Shown here piece after piece: positions 7,301-8,624 of a stretch of 8,624 bases of DNA. The stretch is from a bacterium (lineage in GTDB: Bacteria; Bacillota_I; Bacilli_A; RFN20; CAG-826). A program made the translations under genes and the position numbers. The stretch's first letter is position 1. Each line of letters starts with the position of its first letter. The stretch is from the NCBI GenBank assembly GCA_004561785.1, contig SFUB01000057.1, positions 1 to 8,624 on the forward strand. Direction: 5' to 3'. A model generated the notes under the pieces. That model was not told where the DNA came from, made no database searches, and was given only the letters and a program-made list of their open reading frames with translations.

Positions 7301-8372
7301 GGTCTTCCCATCTCGCCAAGGCCTCCTCTGCGCAAAGGAAGCCGGTCACCGAACGGAAGATCGGCTGGTAATAGGCTTTGATCCAACCTTTCTCGAGGGC
7401 TTCATCGACATGGGATAAGACATAGTCCCTCATGCTGATGGCCCGTTCCATCTCCAAGGTGAAGTAGGTGAAGTGGGAGGAATAGGTGGAACGGTCGTAA
7501 TCGCAGGCGAACTTCGCCTTGTCGCAATAGGACACCATGGAGGCGTTTTGCCCCTCTCGGATACGGTAGATGCCGACGCGGATGGGCAAAGAATCGCCCC
7601 CGTTGAGGGATTTCGCCTCCTCGAAGACTCGGAAAAGGATCGCCTCCACATCCTTCAGGGGAGTGAAGGCGTAGAAATGGTCAGCGCTGAAGCGGGCGAC
7701 GCAAAGGGGAGTGAAATAATGATTGAGGATCTTGGCGAAACCGCGGATGAGATCATCCCCCTTCTTGTTCCCGAATTTCAGGTTGTAGGACTTCATGCCC
7801 ATGAAATCGAAGGCGAGCATGGCGCAGACGCCTTCCCGGGATAAGGCGGATTCGACCCCGACTTTGCCGAGTTCATAGAAGAACGACATGGTAGGGAAGC
7901 CGGTCATGGGGTCGAAGAGCTCCTGTTTCACGTCCAAGACCTTGTTTCTCATCCTAAGCGGGGCCTTGAGGGTGTCCGCGTGAGTGAGGATAAAAGGCGA
8001 AAGATCCGCGAAGAGGAAATAGGCGTATAAACGGTCCTCGAAATAGAATCGCTTCCCGATGGCGCGGACTTCGTGACAGGTCGTGTGACTGCCAAAACGC
8101 ATGCGGACGGCCTCGTCGAAGGGCGACTTTCCGGCCAAGAAGTTGTCCATGGCGCGCATCAACGCCGGCTTATCCTCGGGGAGCGAAAGGAAATAGGGAT
8201 CCTCATCGAATATCTTCCTGGCCTCCTTCTCATCCAAGTTCAGGGCATCGAGCAGCCCCGTGGTCAGGGCGACGGTCTTGAATTTCCGCATTTGAACCTG
8301 AAATAAGGCGATGGGCAGCGGAGACAAGGCCATCGTTTCGACGATTTTCTCGAGGTAGGAGTGTTTATCCAT
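4314..8372 (-). CDS. Bifunctional c-di-GMP enzyme: PAS-like, degenerate GGDEF, EAL, PAS-like, GAF-like, 6 TM, GGDEF
   Basis: A 1352-residue protein; ATG 8372 is preferred over an upstream ATG at 8414 that adds only 14 basic residues. Order: PAS-like 18-128; GGDEF-like 152-305 with the active loop changed to SADHF (229-233), so not a cyclase; EAL phosphodiesterase 315-570 with QPI, E350-A-L, N409, E441/E444, D471-D472, K492, E528 and Q548 present, so probably active on c-di-GMP; PAS-like blocks about 600-703 and 716-818; GAF-like 832-970; Lys-rich stretch 975-986; six hydrophobic helices about 1011-1198; and an intact GGDEF domain 1200-1352 with D1234, N1242-D1243 and RFGGDEF 1272-1278. The inhibitory RxxD site is absent, with F and E at those positions. 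The topology puts both enzyme ends in the cytosol. No Shine-Dalgarno sequence is clear. The architecture resembles two c-di-GMP proteins joined end to end. Confidence 0.93.
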   Translation of the reverse strand: MDKHSYLEKIVETMALSPLPIALFQVQMRKFKTVALTTGLLDALNLDEKEARKIFDEDPYFLSLPEDKPALMRAMDNFLAGKSPFDEAVRMRFGSHTTCHEVRAIGKRFYFEDRLYAYFLFADLSPFILTHADTLKAPLRMRNKVLDVKQELFDPMTGFPTMSFFYELGKVGVESALSREGVCAMLAFDFMGMKSYNLKFGNKKGDDLIRGFAKILNHYFTPLCVARFSADHFYAFTPLKDVEAILFRVFEEAKSLNGGDSLPIRVGIYRIREGQNASMVSYCDKAKFACDYDRSTYSSHFTYFTLEMERAISMRDYVLSHVDEALEKGWIKAYYQPIFRSVTGFLCAEEALARWEDPALGVIEPKDFIPYLEEAHLLYKVDLRIVELIVRDFKTKQQAGVPLVPVSINLSRFDFEKIDMVEEIRKTLSEAGYPPSLIAVEITEAVAGTAPTFISKQISRFHEAGFKVWMDDFGSGYSSLNVLTDFDFDLVKFDMKFMKSFSTNPKSAPLMASLLEMAQNLRIDTLCEGVETREQMIFLQNHGCDRLQGFYFQKPSSLGQILMAKGKFLRESKEEAPYYQTVGEYSLFHPACLERKIQGKIAGILEYQNGNFHLLRATSDYRAYLEKTQAINLSSFSKTKLPFLKPAPSSFIATVERCIASGKPESTSFAEENMPFFQATVTEIARKTDLNPSYAIFVDLEPCAESSAEDASFPTAFEAKLLRDDSGKPVDIFFLNCFSSSPFLSEETRKRMTSRALSEVAPDFNRVWLSSAEQCLAQNKPIHGATYLNSIEEEVAYVCFPDQEKKDVFSCRLFGLSPEEFSELKARDILGGNDLLYRISSLLAKENGLSCLKEVFEKVCKGLDCSNAGLYLPSGDGCLLFSSAKSSSLPRRLSGEFLSACQSDFAEKGYWDSKMSPMGIRGFKGAILLLPFAEGSGRVGYFALVGCPKEKKEDALIVLKELAHLLSPRLSSLLKKPKKKAPKKQKLLKPFSWRGAPSLAERECIESYNCGFLCFGAPFFLLLFAVLSFLGTRLSVAPAGMDLYQVPGYILPRYIGFGLYLGVSLFALVYALLVRTGEIRASHRFFSVLLGIYLSLSCFLSVLFSWQDYQLGSMSLTYSITLLYIFASFRLGPIKTLVLLATSFSALTLMIVFFPCLGSEYASFVKSDLTSLYWTTQTVTILISLFLEIVMYLLFLRMLKLATIDPLTKTRNRFALNLDKNRYYGSPVFIMVLDIDDFKHWNDTYGHEKGDELLASFASALRDSFGAEEVYRFGGDEFLVIKAEDRVSFERRVGVFEASLGGFFGGKEKISFTAGFQEVTFQDDESFLACVSSCDVLLYEGKKTGKSTIVGR

Positions 8373-8391
8373 AGGGAATCTTCTGTTCGCT

Positions 8392-8397
8392 ATTCTA
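8392..8397 (-). promoter_or_regulatory. Candidate -10 element of the c-di-GMP gene
   Basis: On the minus strand TAGAAT, in the context TAGAATAG, lies 19 bases before ATG 8372. A start seven bases downstream would give a leader of about 12-13 bases containing only a weak AGAAGA purine run. No good -35 is found at normal spacing. Just upstream, TTGCGCCTGCGCGAA (8400-8414 on the plus strand) is an imperfect palindrome that could be an operator. This site shares TAGAATAG with the element before the gene at the right edge. Confidence 0.35.
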
Positions 8398-8541
8398 CCT
8401 TCGCGCAGGCGCAAAGCCTAGAAAAAAGGAGGCAGGCCATCAAAATCCGAACCAGAAAGGGCGCCTCTTTTATCCTGAGGGACCCCTTCAAGGGGACGAT
8501 TAAGGTTTTAAGAACTTCCAAATGGGTTCAACAAGAAGACG

Positions 8542-8571
8542 TTGAGTTAAGCCAAACCCTAAAGTTAGAAT
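8542..8571 (+). promoter_or_regulatory. Promoter of the MerR-like gene
   Basis: TTGAGT (8542-8547) and TAGAAT (8566-8571) are separated by 18 bases, a close match to a housekeeping sigma promoter. The expected start of transcription is about 8578-8579, which is the ATG itself, so the message would be leaderless or nearly so. No Shine-Dalgarno sequence precedes the ATG, which is consistent. The slightly long spacer fits promoters controlled by MerR-type proteins, whose spacers are usually 19-20. Confidence 0.6.
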
Positions 8572-8578
8572 AGGGTTT
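8554..8578 (+). promoter_or_regulatory. Inverted-repeat operator candidate over the -10 box
   Basis: AAACCCTA (8554-8561) and TAGGGTTT (8571-8578) are a perfect eight-base inverted repeat with a nine-base centre, AAGTTAGAA. It covers the spacer end, the -10 box and the expected transcription start, and stops at the base before the ATG. The CCCTAAAGTTA core resembles half-sites of MerR-family operators. Because it overlaps the -10 and start, repression or autoregulation by the downstream protein is the simplest reading. This is inference from sequence symmetry and position. Confidence 0.55.
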
Positions 8579-8624
8579 ATGGAAAAGAATCTGATCCCAA
8601 TCGGCAAAATGGCCGCAATCAACC
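8579..8624 (+). CDS. MerR-family transcriptional regulator, N-terminal fragment
   Basis: Only 15 codons are present before the right edge: MEKNLIPIGKMAAIN. The pattern of IPIGKMAAIN matches the first helix of the MerR winged helix-turn-helix domain, usually IGE(F/L)A-x-x-(N/G) followed by VS-x-x-TLR-x-YD, which would lie outside the window. The call is supported by the promoter with an 18-base spacer and an inverted repeat directly upstream. It is divergent from the c-di-GMP gene and might control it or a gene beyond the edge. The fragment is too short for certainty. Confidence 0.6.
   Translation, partial: MEKNLIPIGKMAAIN

Larger units (their letters stand above)
8373..8578. other. Divergent intergenic region between c-di-GMP gene and MerR-like gene
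   Basis: 206 bp separating divergent genes. It holds the TAGAAT element for the left gene, the imperfect palindrome near 8400-8414, the palindromic CCCCTTCAAGGGG at 8483-8495, and at its right end the promoter and inverted repeat described separately. A plus-strand open frame crosses it (8361-8573), but it has no ribosome binding site, overlaps the left gene and ends inside the inverted repeat, so it is not called. Confidence 0.5.

Noticed and set aside
6616..7386. Long minus-strand frame of 256 codons inside the c-di-GMP gene
   Set aside because: It lies in another frame of the same strand over the well-conserved EAL domain; it is Arg/Pro-rich and lacks any motif.
8398..8414. Palindrome TTGCGCCTGCGCGAA as an operator
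   Set aside because: It needs a bulge and leaves almost no centre, and lies in GC-rich sequence where such symmetry arises by chance; mentioned only as part of the intergenic description.
8361..8573. Plus-strand frame of 70 codons in the divergent region
   Set aside because: It has no ribosome binding site, overlaps the start of the c-di-GMP gene, ends inside the operator-like repeat and resembles no family.
1..8624. Mobile elements, CRISPR arrays, tRNA or rRNA genes
   Set aside because: I saw no terminal inverted repeats with a transposase, no spaced direct repeats, and no cloverleaf or rRNA-like stretch.
1..8624. A dedicated surface-polysaccharide operon controlled by c-di-GMP
   Set aside because: Only one deacetylase fragment is visible, on a separate transcript; no glycosyltransferase, export or PilZ gene is in the window.

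Overview
The window is ordinary bacterial DNA of moderate GC, roughly half G+C, read with the standard code. TGA ends the first lipoprotein gene just before an intercistronic hairpin, and tryptophan is encoded by TGG. Several features point to a Gram-positive-type bacterium, probably a gut Bacillota or Bacilli lineage: three lipoproteins with short lipobox signal peptides, a Ser/Glu-rich surface tether, and a small Ig-like domain that I recall from uncharacterised proteins of such bacteria. The taxonomic call is an inference of low confidence.

Layout from left to right. (1) A minus-strand gene runs off the left edge (1-596). It encodes a NodB-type polysaccharide deacetylase. (2) A 124-bp divergent intergenic region follows. 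(3) Two plus-strand lipoprotein genes (721-1746 and 1796-2635) form a tandem paralogous pair, separated by 49 bp that carry a strong hairpin and the ribosome binding site of the second gene. (4) The second lipoprotein gene converges on a minus-strand lipoprotein of the UshA/5'-nucleotidase metallophosphatase type (2632-4272), and their stop codons overlap. (5) Upstream of it on the same strand lies a 1352-residue c-di-GMP protein (4314-8372). Its order is PAS-like, degenerate GGDEF, intact EAL, two more PAS-like blocks, GAF-like, six membrane helices, intact GGDEF. (6) A 206-bp divergent region holds the start of the c-di-GMP gene and, on the plus strand, a promoter overlapped by a perfect inverted repeat. 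(7) The right edge cuts a plus-strand gene whose first 15 residues look like a MerR-family regulator.

How the genes may work together: the c-di-GMP enzyme could both make and destroy c-di-GMP in response to cytosolic and membrane signals. The other products act on the cell surface or on polysaccharide, namely the deacetylase, the two lipoproteins of unknown role and the phosphoesterase. A link between c-di-GMP and surface or exopolysaccharide is plausible, but only neighbourhood supports it.

The most notable observations are the unusual architecture of the c-di-GMP protein, the paralogous lipoproteins, the recurring TAGAAT element very close to start codons that lack a Shine-Dalgarno sequence (possible leaderless mRNAs), and the derived C-terminal domain of the metallophosphatase. 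I do not see a clearly new multi-gene system.
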